Origin: Actinoallomurus bryophytorum
GTDB taxonomy: Bacteria > Actinomycetota > Actinomycetes > Streptosporangiales > Streptosporangiaceae
Direction: 5' to 3'
DNA: 64,000 nucleotides
Assembly (NCBI RefSeq): GCF_006716425.1
Contig: NZ_VFOZ01000001.1
Span: forward strand, 4,154,001 to 4,218,000
The position numbers were made by a program, and so were the translations under genes. Of the stretch, positions 20,485-29,224 are shown in pieces (position 1 is the stretch's first letter; each line of letters opens with the position of its first letter). The notes below the pieces were generated by a model. The model saw only the letters and a program-made list of their open reading frames with translations, had not been told where the DNA came from and searched no databases.

Positions 20485-20514
20485 AACGGCCCCGGGCCGG
20501 CGCCCGGGGCCGTT
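20485..20514. terminator. Hairpin with 13-bp stem
   Basis: AACGGCCCCGGGC / GCCCGGGGCCGTT with a CGGC loop. It lies downstream of the minus-strand gene remnant and, beyond that, of the GntR gene. Confidence 0.75.
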
Positions 20515-20539
20515 CACATGCGTCCGGGCCGAGGGCGGC

Positions 20540-20772
20540 TCAGAAGTCCAGCTCGACCCCGTGTCCCACGTCGCCCCCGCCGGGGTCATCACTGAAATAC
20601 CTCGTGACGACCGCCAGCCACTGCCCGTTGACGAGCCGGTAGCCCACCGCCTCATCGCTGTCGGCGCCGCTGAGCACGGTGTGCCAGCAGTTGCCGGGCG
20701 GCTCGACGAAGGAGGGGTACTCCTTCTCGTAGAGGAAAAAGCAGTCGCTGTGTTCAGCCGACTACTTACGCA
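20540..20772 (-). pseudogene. Decayed gene fragment, family unknown
   Basis: Read on the minus strand, about 74 codons up to the stop at 20540 have normal composition for a protein ('DCFFLYEKEYPSFVEPPGNC', 'DEAVGYRLVNGQWLAVVTRY', ending 'GHGVELDF'). The frame has no usable start: an ATG at its head (about 20772) is followed after two codons by TAG. It is therefore either a 5'-truncated or nonsense-interrupted remnant. It is bounded by the 27-bp direct repeats at 20457 and 20883. I do not recognise the family. Confidence 0.5.
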
Positions 20773-20882
20773 TACGAGATGCGGACCGAAAGGTTCAGCG
20801 CCTGCTTCGGCAAGGGTCGGCCCCGGGCACGGCACGGCTGGCGTCGAGATGCGGGCGGCCGGCGACTCGGCAGTCCGGGCAC

Positions 20883-20909
20883 GTCAGGGCCGGGACGAGA
20901 CCCGGTTCC
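20883..20909. repeat. 27-bp direct repeat, copy 2 (3' end of GntR gene)
   Basis: Partner of 20457-20483, three mismatches. Encodes the last residues (RVSSRP and stop) of the GntR regulator, so the other copy looks like a duplicated gene tail. Confidence 0.8.
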
Positions 20910-21639
20910 GCCTCGGGATCTCCAGAGCGCTGTGCAACTGGTAGCGGTCCGCCCGGTACGTGGACACCGCGAGCTCGACGCAGGTGCCGTTCATGAACGA
21001 CCGTCGCTGCAGCAGGAGCACGGCGCTGCCGCGGGCCAGGTCGAGCAGGCGTGCGTCGGCCACGTCGGCGATGCCGGCCTCGATGGTCTGCTCGCCGGCG
21101 TCGAAGATGATCCCGAAGCGCGTCTCCAGCACGTCGTACAGCGACGCGTCACTGAGCGGGCTGTCCGGCAGGCCCGGGGCGACGGTCACCGGGATGTGGG
21201 AGCGCTCGACGGCCATGGGCTCGCCGTCGGCGGTGCGCAGGCGTTCGATCACGTGCACCCCGGTGCCCGGCGGGACGTCGAAGATCCGGGCGAGGTGGGC
21301 GTTGGCCGGCGTGGTGCGGCGGTCGAGGTCGCGAGCGCCGGGCTCGAGGCCACGGGCGCGCATGTCCTCGGTGAACGAGACGAGGCGCAGCGGCATCTCG
21401 ATCTTGGGTCGGGCCACGAAGGTGCCCTTGCCCGGCACGCGGTACAGCCGGCCCTCGGTGACCAGATGATCGACGGCCTGCCGAACCGTCATCCGCGACA
21501 GCCCGAACCGCTGGCACAGCTCCCGCTCGGACGGGATCGGAGCGTCGACCGGTAGTTCGGCGTCCTCGATCAGGTCGAGGAGGATCTCCCGGAGCTGGAA
21601 GTACTTGGGCACGGGGCTGGTCGGATCGATCTTGCCCAT
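20884..21639 (-). CDS. GntR/HutC regulator, DasR-like
   Basis: 251 residues. N-terminal winged helix ('PKYFQLREILLDLIEDAELP', 'RFGLSRMTVRQAVDHLVTEG') and a C-terminal UTRA effector domain (about 85-245). Sequence, neighbours and the TGGTCTAG-type operator match DasR, the GlcNAc-6-phosphate/GlcN-6-phosphate-responsive repressor of aminosugar use in streptomycetes. It is divergent from the deaminase-HPr-enzyme I operon, and the shared palindrome implies it regulates both that operon and itself (inference). Its effector here is not known. Final codons lie in a duplicated 27-bp sequence. Confidence 0.85.
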   Translation of the reverse strand: MGKIDPTSPVPKYFQLREILLDLIEDAELPVDAPIPSERELCQRFGLSRMTVRQAVDHLVTEGRLYRVPGKGTFVARPKIEMPLRLVSFTEDMRARGLEPGARDLDRRTTPANAHLARIFDVPPGTGVHVIERLRTADGEPMAVERSHIPVTVAPGLPDSPLSDASLYDVLETRFGIIFDAGEQTIEAGIADVADARLLDLARGSAVLLLQRRSFMNGTCVELAVSTYRADRYQLHSALEIPRRNRVSSRP

Positions 21640-21685
21640 TGGGTACCTCTGGCAGCAGAGTCGGGGAGTGAAGTATGGTTCATAC

Positions 21686-21707
21686 TGGTCTAGTCCGGAC
21701 TAGACCA
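21686..21707. promoter_or_regulatory. dre-like GntR operator, 22-bp perfect palindrome
   Basis: TGGTCTAGTCC is followed immediately by its exact reverse complement. DasR sites are TGG-N6-CCA (TGGTCTAGACCA); here two such near-sites (TGGTCTAGTCCG and CGGACTAGACCA) sit back to back. A second inverted repeat, GTATG-GTT-CATAC, abuts it at 21673-21685. Location midway between the GntR gene and the deaminase operon supports control of both promoters. Confidence 0.75.
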
Positions 21708-21838
21708 CACGTCCAGTTAGCGTGTCAATGCAGGTCAGGGCTACGAAGGCGTAACGACGCGATCACAGTCTGCCCGGTGACCGCAAGCAGGCACGGCCCG
21801 GACGGACAAGCCGTACGGCACACGGCGAAGGAGATCCC

Positions 21839-22882
21839 ATGACCACCCGGATGCGTACTGAGATCGGTGAGCAGGGCACCGCGCTGCGCGAGACCCTCGA
21901 CGCGCTGTTGCCCCGCGTGGCCGAGGTGGGCATCCTGGGCCGCGAGACCCGGCAGGTGCTGTTCATCGCGCGCGGTTCCTCGGACAACGCGGCCGTCTAC
22001 GGCAGCTATCTGATCCAGACCCAGGCCGGGCGGCTGGCCACCCTCGCCTCGCCGTCGATCGCGACCACGTACAAGAAGAAGATCGACCTCTCCGGCGTGC
22101 TCGCCGTGGCGATCAGCCAGTCGGGCAAGACCGAGGAGATCGTCGAGACGCTCGACTGGGCCGCCGACTGCGGCGCGCGTACGGTCGCGGTCACCAACGG
22201 CGAGGGTTCGCCGCTGGCCGAGGCCGCCCAGCTGGCCCTGGTCACCCGGGCTGGCGACGAACTGGCCGTGCCCGCGACCAAGACCTACACCACGCAGCTC
22301 GCGGCGCTGGCCGTCCTCGGCATCGGCCTGGGCGCCGAGGTCGACATCGCCGACCTGCGCCGGGCGCCCGACGAGGTCGACCGGCTGATCGCGGCGACCG
22401 AGGCCGCGGACGCGCTGCCCGAGATCGTGGAGGAGCTCGCGGGTGTGCCCGGCGCGGTCGTGTCCGGACGCGGCATGGCCTACGGCACCGCGCTGGAGTT
22501 CGCGATCAAGCTGAAGGAGGCGTGCTACCTGCACGCCATGGGCCTGTCGTACGCGGACCTGCTGCACGGGCCGATCGCGGTCGTGGACGACGACACCCCC
22601 GCGATCGTCGTGGCGGCCGACTCCGGCCCGACGCTGCCCGCCGCGGTCGCGCTGGCCGAGCGGGTCACGGCGGCGGGCGCGAAGGCGTACGGCATCGGCG
22701 GCGGCCGTATGCTGGCCGGTGCGTCCACGCGTGCGCTCCCCGGTCCGGACCTGCCGGAGTGGGTCGCACCACTTGCCTTGATCGTGCCCGGTCAGCTGAT
22801 CACCGAACGGCTGGCCCGCAGGCTCGGGATCGATCCCGACATGCCGCGCGGCCTCGGCAAGGTGACGCAGACCGATTCGTAA
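21839..22882 (+). CDS. SIS-domain aminosugar-phosphate deaminase/isomerase (NagB-II type)
   Basis: 347 residues with two SIS domains and no glutaminase domain, so it is not GlmS. Diagnostic blocks are 'FIARGSSDNAAVYGSYLIQT', 'AISQSGKTEEIVETLD', 'VPATKTYTTQLAALAVLGIG', and 'EFAIKLKEACYLHAMG' followed by 'DLLHGPIAVV'. This is the pattern of NagB-II/AgaS-like enzymes that convert glucosamine-6-phosphate to fructose-6-phosphate plus ammonia. First gene after the dre-like operator; HPr starts 14 bases downstream. Exact substrate is inferred from family and context. Confidence 0.85.
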   Translation: MTTRMRTEIGEQGTALRETLDALLPRVAEVGILGRETRQVLFIARGSSDNAAVYGSYLIQTQAGRLATLASPSIATTYKKKIDLSGVLAVAISQSGKTEEIVETLDWAADCGARTVAVTNGEGSPLAEAAQLALVTRAGDELAVPATKTYTTQLAALAVLGIGLGAEVDIADLRRAPDEVDRLIAATEAADALPEIVEELAGVPGAVVSGRGMAYGTALEFAIKLKEACYLHAMGLSYADLLHGPIAVVDDDTPAIVVAADSGPTLPAAVALAERVTAAGAKAYGIGGGRMLAGASTRALPGPDLPEWVAPLALIVPGQLITERLARRLGIDPDMPRGLGKVTQTDS

Positions 22883-22896
22883 TGGGGGAGTTCGCA

Positions 22897-23160
22897 ATGG
22901 CCGAGCGCCGTGTCACGGTCCAATCCGAGGCGGGGCTGCACGCCCGTCCCGCCGCTCTGTTCGTCCAGGCCGCCACGAAGGCGCCGATGGACGTCGCCGT
23001 CGGCCGGCCGGACGCCGATCCGGTCAACGCCAAGAGCATCCTGTCCGTGATCGGGCTCGACGTGCGCCACGGCGAGGAGATCGTGATCATCGCCGAGGGA
23101 GACGGGGCGGACTCCGCCCTCGACGAGCTCGCCGCGACGGTGACCGCGAGCGGTGCCTGA
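22897..23160 (+). CDS. ptsH: Phosphocarrier protein HPr
   Basis: 87 residues, ATG preceded at six bases by GGGGGAG. Phosphorylatable His15 in 'EAGLHARPAALFVQAA' and Ser47 in 'NAKSILSVIGLD', the site used by HPr kinase in Firmicutes. Accepts phosphate from enzyme I and passes it to EIIA proteins. Its final codons overlap the enzyme I start by eight bases. Confidence 0.95.
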   Translation: MAERRVTVQSEAGLHARPAALFVQAATKAPMDVAVGRPDADPVNAKSILSVIGLDVRHGEEIVIIAEGDGADSALDELAATVTASGA

Positions 23161-24820
23161 CCGCCTGAGTGGTCTCGGCGTCAGCCCCGGCATCGGAGCC
23201 GGACCGGTACGCGTGATCGCGGGCGCCGTGCCCGAGCCACCTGCGGGCGAGCGTCACCCCGGCGACGCCGCCGCCGAGACCGGGCGCGCGCTCGGCGCCC
23301 TCGAAACGGTCGCCGCCGACCTGGAAGAACGCGGCACGAAGGCCGGTGGCGAGGCACAGGACGTGCTGACCGCCCAGGCCATGATGGCCCGGGACCCGGG
23401 CCTGGCCGAGCTCGCCGGACAGAAGATCGCCGGCGGCTCCTCGGCGCCGCGTGCGGTGCACGAGGCGTTCGGGGTGTTCCGCGAGATGCTGGCCGGCGCC
23501 GGCGACTACCTCGCCGCACGCGTCGCCGACCTGGACGACATCCGCGACCGGGCGATCGCCGTCCTCCTGGGCGTGCCGATGCCGGGCATCCCCGCTTCCG
23601 ACCAGCCGTTCGTGCTGGTCGCACGCGACCTGGCCCCGGCCGACACGGCCCTGCTGGACCCCGCGAAGGTCGTCGGCTTCGTCACCGAAGAGGGCGGCCC
23701 GACCAGCCACACCGCGATCCTGGCCCGCTCGATGGGCGTACCCGCGGTCGTCGCCTGCCCCGGCTGTACGGCGCTGGCCGAGGGCACCGTCGTGCTGGTC
23801 GACGGCGTCTCCGGAGAGGTACGCCCCGGCCCGTCCGCCGACGAGGTGGAGCGGGCACGCTCGGCCGCGGCGGCGCGTACCGCCGCCCTCACCGTCACCG
23901 GACCGGGCACGACCGCGGACGGTCACGCGGTGCCCCTGCTGGCCAACGTGGGCGGCCCACAGGACGTGCCCGCCGCGCTGGAGTACGGAGCCGAGGGCGT
24001 CGGCCTGTTCCGCACCGAGTTCCTGTTCCTGGACCGTACGACGCCGCCGGGGGAGGAGGAGCAGGAGGCCGCCTACCGTGCCGTGCTGGAGGCGTTTCCG
24101 TACGTCGTCGTACGGACCCTCGACGCCGGCGCGGACAAGCCCCTCGCCTTCCTGCCCGCCGTCGCGGACGAGCCCAACCCCGCCCTCGGCGAACGCGGCC
24201 TCCGGATGCTGCGGCGCCATCCCGAGGTGATCGAGGGTCAGCTGCGCGCCCTCGCCAGGGCGGCCGAGGCACTCCCGGTGGAGTTGCTCGTCATGGCGCC
24301 GATGGTGGCCGACGCCGCGGAGGCCCGTGACTTCGCCGGGCTGTGCCATGCGGCCGGCATCGGGCGGGCCGGCGTCATGATCGAGATCCCCTCGGCCGCG
24401 CTGCGGGCCCGTGACCTGGCCGCCGAGGCCGACTTCTTCAGCATCGGCACCAACGACCTCGCCCAGTACGCCTTCGCGGCCGACCGGCAGGTGGGCGCGC
24501 TGAGCCGGTTGCAGGATCCGTGGCAGCCCGCGCTACTCGACCTGGTCGCGCTGGCCGCCAGGGGCGCGGGTGGCAAGGCCTGCGGAGTGTGCGGTGAGGC
24601 GGCCGGTGACCCGGCGCTGGCCTGCGTGCTGACCGGGCTGGGCGTCACGTCGCTGTCGATGAGCCCGCCCGCCCTTCCGGCCGTACGCGCCGCGCTCGCC
24701 GCCCATACGACCGAGCAGTGCCGCCGGGCCGCGGCCGCCGCCCGCGCGGCACGTGACGCCGCCACCGCGCGCAGGGACGCACGTGCCGAGCTTCCCGGGC
24801 TGGCCGCCCTCGGCCTGTAG
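23153..24820 (+). CDS. ptsI: PTS phosphoenolpyruvate-protein phosphotransferase (enzyme I)
   Basis: 555 residues from GTG 23153. N-terminal HPr-binding and phosphohistidine domains with active His186 in 'EEGGPTSHTAILARSMGVPA', then the PEP-binding barrel with 'GVGLFRTEFLFLDR', 'FSIGTNDLAQYAFAADR' and the catalytic Cys in 'GKACGVCGEAAGD'. Transfers phosphate from PEP to HPr. No sugar-specific EII gene occurs in the window, so the EII partners must be elsewhere. The C-terminus is Ala/Arg-rich and slightly extended. Confidence 0.95.
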   Translation: MPDRLSGLGVSPGIGAGPVRVIAGAVPEPPAGERHPGDAAAETGRALGALETVAADLEERGTKAGGEAQDVLTAQAMMARDPGLAELAGQKIAGGSSAPRAVHEAFGVFREMLAGAGDYLAARVADLDDIRDRAIAVLLGVPMPGIPASDQPFVLVARDLAPADTALLDPAKVVGFVTEEGGPTSHTAILARSMGVPAVVACPGCTALAEGTVVLVDGVSGEVRPGPSADEVERARSAAAARTAALTVTGPGTTADGHAVPLLANVGGPQDVPAALEYGAEGVGLFRTEFLFLDRTTPPGEEEQEAAYRAVLEAFPYVVVRTLDAGADKPLAFLPAVADEPNPALGERGLRMLRRHPEVIEGQLRALARAAEALPVELLVMAPMVADAAEARDFAGLCHAAGIGRAGVMIEIPSAALRARDLAAEADFFSIGTNDLAQYAFAADRQVGALSRLQDPWQPALLDLVALAARGAGGKACGVCGEAAGDPALACVLTGLGVTSLSMSPPALPAVRAALAAHTTEQCRRAAAAARAARDAATARRDARAELPGLAALGL

Positions 24821-24903
24821 TGCGCCTTACCGGCGCCATCACACGGCAGTAAGGGCTGGTGAGCAGGGCAGGTTTGCTCTCCACCCGTGGAGTAACTAGC
24901 GTC

Positions 24904-26181
24904 GTGCGCGTGCGACGGACGCCCGGCTGGAAGCTCGTGACCGCTCTCGCTGCCGCTGCGATGGCCGCTTCGGCCTGCCACGAACCCGGGGCGAGCTCGG
25001 CCACCAGCCCCTCTTCGCCGTCCTCGTCGAAGCCCGCGTCCCCGACGCCGACACCGACACCGACACCGACGGAGGTCGCGCTCGTCAAGAAGATGAGCAC
25101 GGCCGAAAAGGTCGGCCAGCTGTTCATGCCGACCATCCCCGGCTCGACCCCGTCGGCCGGGGCCGCCCTCGTCAAGCGCTACCACCTCGGCGGCGTCATC
25201 TACTTCCCGCTCAACCTGCACACCCCGCGGCAGACCGCGGAGCTGTCCAACGGACTGCAGAAGGCCGCGCTGAAGAACGGCGGCGTACCGCTGGTCATCA
25301 GCACCGACGAGGAGCAGGGGCCCGTCTCACGGCTTCCCTACGTCACCCGCTTCCCGTCCAACAAGCTGCTTGCCTCGACCAAGGACCCCGACGAGGACAC
25401 CCGCCTGGCGGCGAAGGTCACCGGCGAGGAGCTCATGGCGGTCGGCATCAACCAGGACAACGCGCCCGACGCCGACGTGAACATCAACCCGCACAACCCG
25501 GTGATCGGTGTGCGGTCCTTCGGCGCGAACCCGAGCAAGGTCGCCCACCTCGACGGCGTGGCGATCGACGCCTACCGCGCCACCGGCGTCGCGGTCGTGG
25601 CCAAGCACTTTCCCGGCCACGGCGACACCGCCACCGACAGCCACACCGGCCTGCCGATCATCAACCACACCAAGGCCCAGTGGGAGCGCATCGACGCGCC
25701 GCCGTTCAAGGCCGCGATCGACCACCACGCCGATGTCATCATGACCGCGCACATCGTCGTCCCCGGCCTGGAAAAGTCCCGGCTCCCGGCGACGATGTCC
25801 AAGACGGTGCTGACCGGACTGCTCCGCGGCAAGCTCGGCTACCAAGGCGTGATCATCACCGACTCCCTCCAGATGACCGGGGCGACGATCAAGTTCGGCC
25901 CGGAGGAGGCGGCGGTACGCGCGGTCGTGGCCGGCGCCGACATGCTGCTCATGCCGCGCAGCCTCGGACGCGCCTACAACGCGGTCCTCGCCGCGGTGAA
26001 GTCCGGCCGGATCTCGCGCAGCCGCCTCGACGACGCCGTGACCAGGATCATCCGGATGAAGAACGAGCGCGGGATGTTCCACCCGTACGTCAGCGTGGCC
26101 AAGGCTGGCCGCGTCATCGGCTCGAAGGCGCATCGGGCGGCGGCGCGCAAGGTCGCCGCCGACGTACGTGCCGGCGCTTGA
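24904..26181 (+). CDS. NagZ-type GH3 beta-N-acetylglucosaminidase lipoprotein
   Basis: 425 residues from GTG 24904, which gives a normal lipoprotein signal ('RVRRTPGWKLVTALAAAAMA') ending in a lipobox-like 'ASAC' at residue 25; a GTG at 24859 is possible. A Ser/Pro/Thr linker (PTPTPTPTPT) leads to a GH3 barrel. The His-Asp dyad motif 'KHFPGHGDTATDSHTG' and the nucleophile Asp in 'IITDSLQMTGA' are intact. NagZ enzymes release GlcNAc from GlcNAc-MurNAc fragments; here the enzyme is predicted on the outer face of the membrane rather than cytoplasmic. Confidence 0.88.
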   Translation: MRVRRTPGWKLVTALAAAAMAASACHEPGASSATSPSSPSSSKPASPTPTPTPTPTEVALVKKMSTAEKVGQLFMPTIPGSTPSAGAALVKRYHLGGVIYFPLNLHTPRQTAELSNGLQKAALKNGGVPLVISTDEEQGPVSRLPYVTRFPSNKLLASTKDPDEDTRLAAKVTGEELMAVGINQDNAPDADVNINPHNPVIGVRSFGANPSKVAHLDGVAIDAYRATGVAVVAKHFPGHGDTATDSHTGLPIINHTKAQWERIDAPPFKAAIDHHADVIMTAHIVVPGLEKSRLPATMSKTVLTGLLRGKLGYQGVIITDSLQMTGATIKFGPEEAAVRAVVAGADMLLMPRSLGRAYNAVLAAVKSGRISRSRLDDAVTRIIRMKNERGMFHPYVSVAKAGRVIGSKAHRAAARKVAADVRAGA

Positions 26182-26289
26182 TGTCCGCTGTCGGCCGTTG
26201 ACGCCGAGACCTGAGCGTGACTAAGTTTCAGGAGCTGGCCAGGGCCAGTCATTTTCTTTCGCGCATCTCGGGGGCGGAAGGAGTTATCG

Positions 26290-28104
26290 ATGTCCCGTCG
26301 CCGACGGTTCATTGCGGTAGGTACGGCGTCACTCGTGGCCATGGCCGGTCTGGGAGCAGGCACCGCGAACGCCGCCAAGGCCGGGCACCAGCCCGGCAAG
26401 GACAGAGGAGTCCTGAAGATCCTCAACAGGATGACGCTCGAGGAGAAGGTCGCCCAGCTGTTCGTGCTGCAGGTCTACGGCACGAGCGCGGACACGACCG
26501 ATCCCACGGCCGTCGCCGCCAACCAGAAACTGTGGGGCGTCGACAACGCCCAGCAGCTGATCGCCAAGTACCACCCCGGCGGGATCATCTACTACTACGT
26601 CGACCCGCCCAACCTCGTCAGTCCCCAGCAGGTCGCCCACCTGTCCAACGGGATCCAGCAGGCGGCCATGCACACGCGGGTGCCGATCCCGGCGACCATC
26701 ACCACGGACCAGGAGCAGGGCTCCATCGTCACGCGGGTCCCGGCGCCGTTCACGCAGTTCCCGGGCGCCCAGGCGCTCGGCGCGGCGCGCTCACCGCAGG
26801 ACGCGTACACCACGTCGAAGATCACCGGCGAAGAGCTCAAGGCGATCGGGATCACTCAGGACTACGCTCCCGACTCCGACGTGAACGTCAACCCGGCCAA
26901 CCCGGTGATCGGCGTCCGTTCTCCGGGGTCCGACCCGTCGCTGGTGGCCCAGATCGCGCCCGCCGAGGTCGACGGCTACCAGGCCGCGGGCATCATCGCC
27001 ACGGCCAAGCACTTCCCGGGTCACGGTGACACCGACACCGACAGCCACACCGGTGTGCCGATCATCAACCACACCAAGGAGCAGTGGGAGCAGATCGACG
27101 AGCCGCCGTTCAAGGCGGACATCGCGCACGGCGTCGACTCGATCATGACGGCGCACATCATCGTTCCGGCGCTGGACCCCTCCGGTGACCCGGCGACGCT
27201 CTCCAAGCCGATCCTCACCGGCATTCTCCGCGACCAGCTGCACTACAAGGGCGTCATCGTCACCGATGCCCTCGGCATGGCGGGACTCCGCGCCAAGTAC
27301 GGCGACGACCGGATCCCCGTGCTGGCGGTCAAGGCCGGCGTGGACCAGCTGGAAAAGCCTCCGGCGGACGACAGCGGCAAGGGCCTGTACGGCCTCCAGC
27401 GCGACTCTCTGGTCAACGCGGTCAAGAGCGGCGAGATCAGCGAGTCGCGCATCGACCAGTCCGTGTACCGGATTCTCAAGCAGAAGCTCGACCACGGTCT
27501 GTTCAAGCACCCTTACGTCGACGAGAGCAAGGTCGCGTCCCGCGTGGGCACGCCCGCGCACCTGGCGGCGGAGCAACGCATCACCGACAAGACGACCACG
27601 CTGGTCAAGAACGACGCCCTGCCGCTGAAGAAGGCCGGCCAGAAGGTCTTCGTCACCGGCTACGGCGTCACGACCACCCAGACGCTCGCCAATGACATCG
27701 CCAAGCGCGGGGCGGTCACCTCGGTGCTGCAGACGGGCACCACCCCGTCGCAGGCGACGATCGACCAGTCGGTGGCCCAGGCCGCGAACAACGACGTCAC
27801 CGTGGTCACCACCAATGCCGCGTGGAACAGCACGGCACAGCAGAACCTCGTCAAGGCGCTGGTGGCCACGGGCAAGCCGGTGATCGTGGCGTCGGTGCGC
27901 GACGCGTACGACATCGGATACTTCCCCGACGTCAAGAACTACCTGGTGACGTACGGCTACACGCCCGCGTCGCTGGAGTCGCTCACCAAGGTGCTGTTCG
28001 GTGAGATCAGTCCGAAGGGCAAGCTGCCGGTCATGATCCCGGTGGCCGGCCATCCCGACCAGACGCTCTATCCGTACGGCTACGGCCTGAGCTTCGGCAA
28101 GTGA
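26290..28104 (+). CDS. Secreted NagZ-type GH3 glycosidase with C-terminal domain
   Basis: 604 residues, ATG preceded by GGAAGGAG. Signal peptide with 'RRRR' and 'TANAAKAG' cleavage region, without a lipobox. The GH3 barrel repeats the motifs of the upstream paralogue ('KHFPGHGDTDTDSHTG', nucleophile Asp in 'VTDALGMAGL'), and an additional GH3 C-terminal alpha/beta domain (about 430-604) is present. The two genes therefore form a lipoprotein plus free-secreted pair of probable beta-N-acetylglucosaminidases acting on peptidoglycan or chitin fragments. A TGG-N6-CCA sequence (26236-26247) before the gene is a weak dre-like match. Confidence 0.88.
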   Translation: MSRRRRFIAVGTASLVAMAGLGAGTANAAKAGHQPGKDRGVLKILNRMTLEEKVAQLFVLQVYGTSADTTDPTAVAANQKLWGVDNAQQLIAKYHPGGIIYYYVDPPNLVSPQQVAHLSNGIQQAAMHTRVPIPATITTDQEQGSIVTRVPAPFTQFPGAQALGAARSPQDAYTTSKITGEELKAIGITQDYAPDSDVNVNPANPVIGVRSPGSDPSLVAQIAPAEVDGYQAAGIIATAKHFPGHGDTDTDSHTGVPIINHTKEQWEQIDEPPFKADIAHGVDSIMTAHIIVPALDPSGDPATLSKPILTGILRDQLHYKGVIVTDALGMAGLRAKYGDDRIPVLAVKAGVDQLEKPPADDSGKGLYGLQRDSLVNAVKSGEISESRIDQSVYRILKQKLDHGLFKHPYVDESKVASRVGTPAHLAAEQRITDKTTTLVKNDALPLKKAGQKVFVTGYGVTTTQTLANDIAKRGAVTSVLQTGTTPSQATIDQSVAQAANNDVTVVTTNAAWNSTAQQNLVKALVATGKPVIVASVRDAYDIGYFPDVKNYLVTYGYTPASLESLTKVLFGEISPKGKLPVMIPVAGHPDQTLYPYGYGLSFGK

Positions 28105-28110
28105 TCGAAC

Positions 28111-28147
28111 GGGTGCGGGACGACGGTGAGCCCGCCGTTCCGCACCC
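28111..28147. terminator. Bidirectional hairpin between convergent genes
   Basis: 16-base arms (28111-28126 and 28132-28147) with two non-Watson-Crick positions and a TGAGC loop, between the second GH3 gene and the convergent kinase gene. Confidence 0.75.
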
Positions 28148-28151
28148 GGCC

Positions 28152-29204
28152 CTAGCGTTCGAGCCGGTGTACGGCCAGGCGCGCGGCTCCGAGGGCTCCG
28201 TCGCCCGCGAGTACGGGGTCGACGCCGAACCTCGCGGACAGGCCGGCGCGTACGCCGTCGGCCACCGGCCCGCTCTCCAGCAGGGATCCGGCGACCACCA
28301 GGCCATGCTCGTCCCGTCCGCCGAGCAGGCCGTTCAGCGCGGGGCGTACGGCGTCGGCGTCCTCCAGGAGGTGCCGGACCGCCCTCTCGATGATCTCGAG
28401 GGCGACCGGGTCGCCCGCCTCGGCGGCCGCGCTCACGAGCGGGGCCACCCCGCCGATCGAGGCGGGCTGCCCGGCGTAGACCTTCTTGATGATCGCCTGG
28501 GGCAGGTCGGTCCCGGACCACGTGAGGCCCGCGGTCGGTGCCCCGCTCGCCATGGCGATGCCCGGGTCCAGCTCCGCCAGGAGCGGCCCGGAGGCCTCCC
28601 CCAGCAGGGCCCGCGGCACGGTCCCGGCGAGGAGCGTCGCACGGCCACGGCCGTCGTAGGCGCGCATCACGGCGCGTACGGCCTCGCGCCCGATCCACAC
28701 CGCGGATCCCTCGTCGCCGATCAGATAGCCGTTGGCGTCGGCGCGGCGCTCGATCTCGCCGGCGTTGACGACGGCCGCGCCCGCTCCGGTTCCGGCGAAG
28801 ACCACGAGGCCGACCGGCTCCGTGCTGCCGGCGGCGTACGCGACCGGGATGTCGGTGATCACCTCGGGCTCGCCCGTGATGCCCGCGGCCTCCCAGGCGG
28901 CGTTGGCGGAGGCGACCGCGCGTGGCCGGTTGGCGGCGCCCGCACCGGCGATGCCGAAGACGCCCCCGGCGACGAGTGCCGGATCGAGGTCCTTGATCGC
29001 CGTGGTGAGGGCCGTGGTCAGCGCGCTGGTCAGCTCGGTGGCGCTGCCGCCGCCGGAGTTCGGGTTGGCGCCGGGTCCGACGCCGTAGCCCGCGACCGTG
29101 CCGTCGAGCGTGATGATCGCGGCCCGCGTCCGGGTGCCACCGGCGTCGACGCCGACCACGTAGGGACCGATCGGGTTAGAGCACACATAGTGACCGTAGA
29201 ACAT
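28152..29204 (-). CDS. BadF/BadG-type aminosugar kinase (GlcNAc/MurNAc kinase candidate)
   Basis: 350 residues of the ASKHA fold. Phosphate-1 loop 'VVGVDAGGTRTRAAIITLDG', 'FGIAGAGAANRPRAV', adenosine-loop 'VVFAGTGAGAAVVNAG', and 'YLIGDEGSAVWIGREAV' match the N-acetylglucosamine kinase branch of BcrA/BadF/BadG proteins, which includes the Clostridium MurK-type kinase acting on both MurNAc and GlcNAc. Adjacent murQ favours MurNAc as a substrate (inference). Start at ATG 29204; a GTG six codons on is possible. Divergent from rpiR across only 42 bases. Confidence 0.82.
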   Translation of the reverse strand: MFYGHYVCSNPIGPYVVGVDAGGTRTRAAIITLDGTVAGYGVGPGANPNSGGGSATELTSALTTALTTAIKDLDPALVAGGVFGIAGAGAANRPRAVASANAAWEAAGITGEPEVITDIPVAYAAGSTEPVGLVVFAGTGAGAAVVNAGEIERRADANGYLIGDEGSAVWIGREAVRAVMRAYDGRGRATLLAGTVPRALLGEASGPLLAELDPGIAMASGAPTAGLTWSGTDLPQAIIKKVYAGQPASIGGVAPLVSAAAEAGDPVALEIIERAVRHLLEDADAVRPALNGLLGGRDEHGLVVAGSLLESGPVADGVRAGLSARFGVDPVLAGDGALGAARLAVHRLER

Positions 29205-29224
29205 TGCCCGTTGACATCACATTG

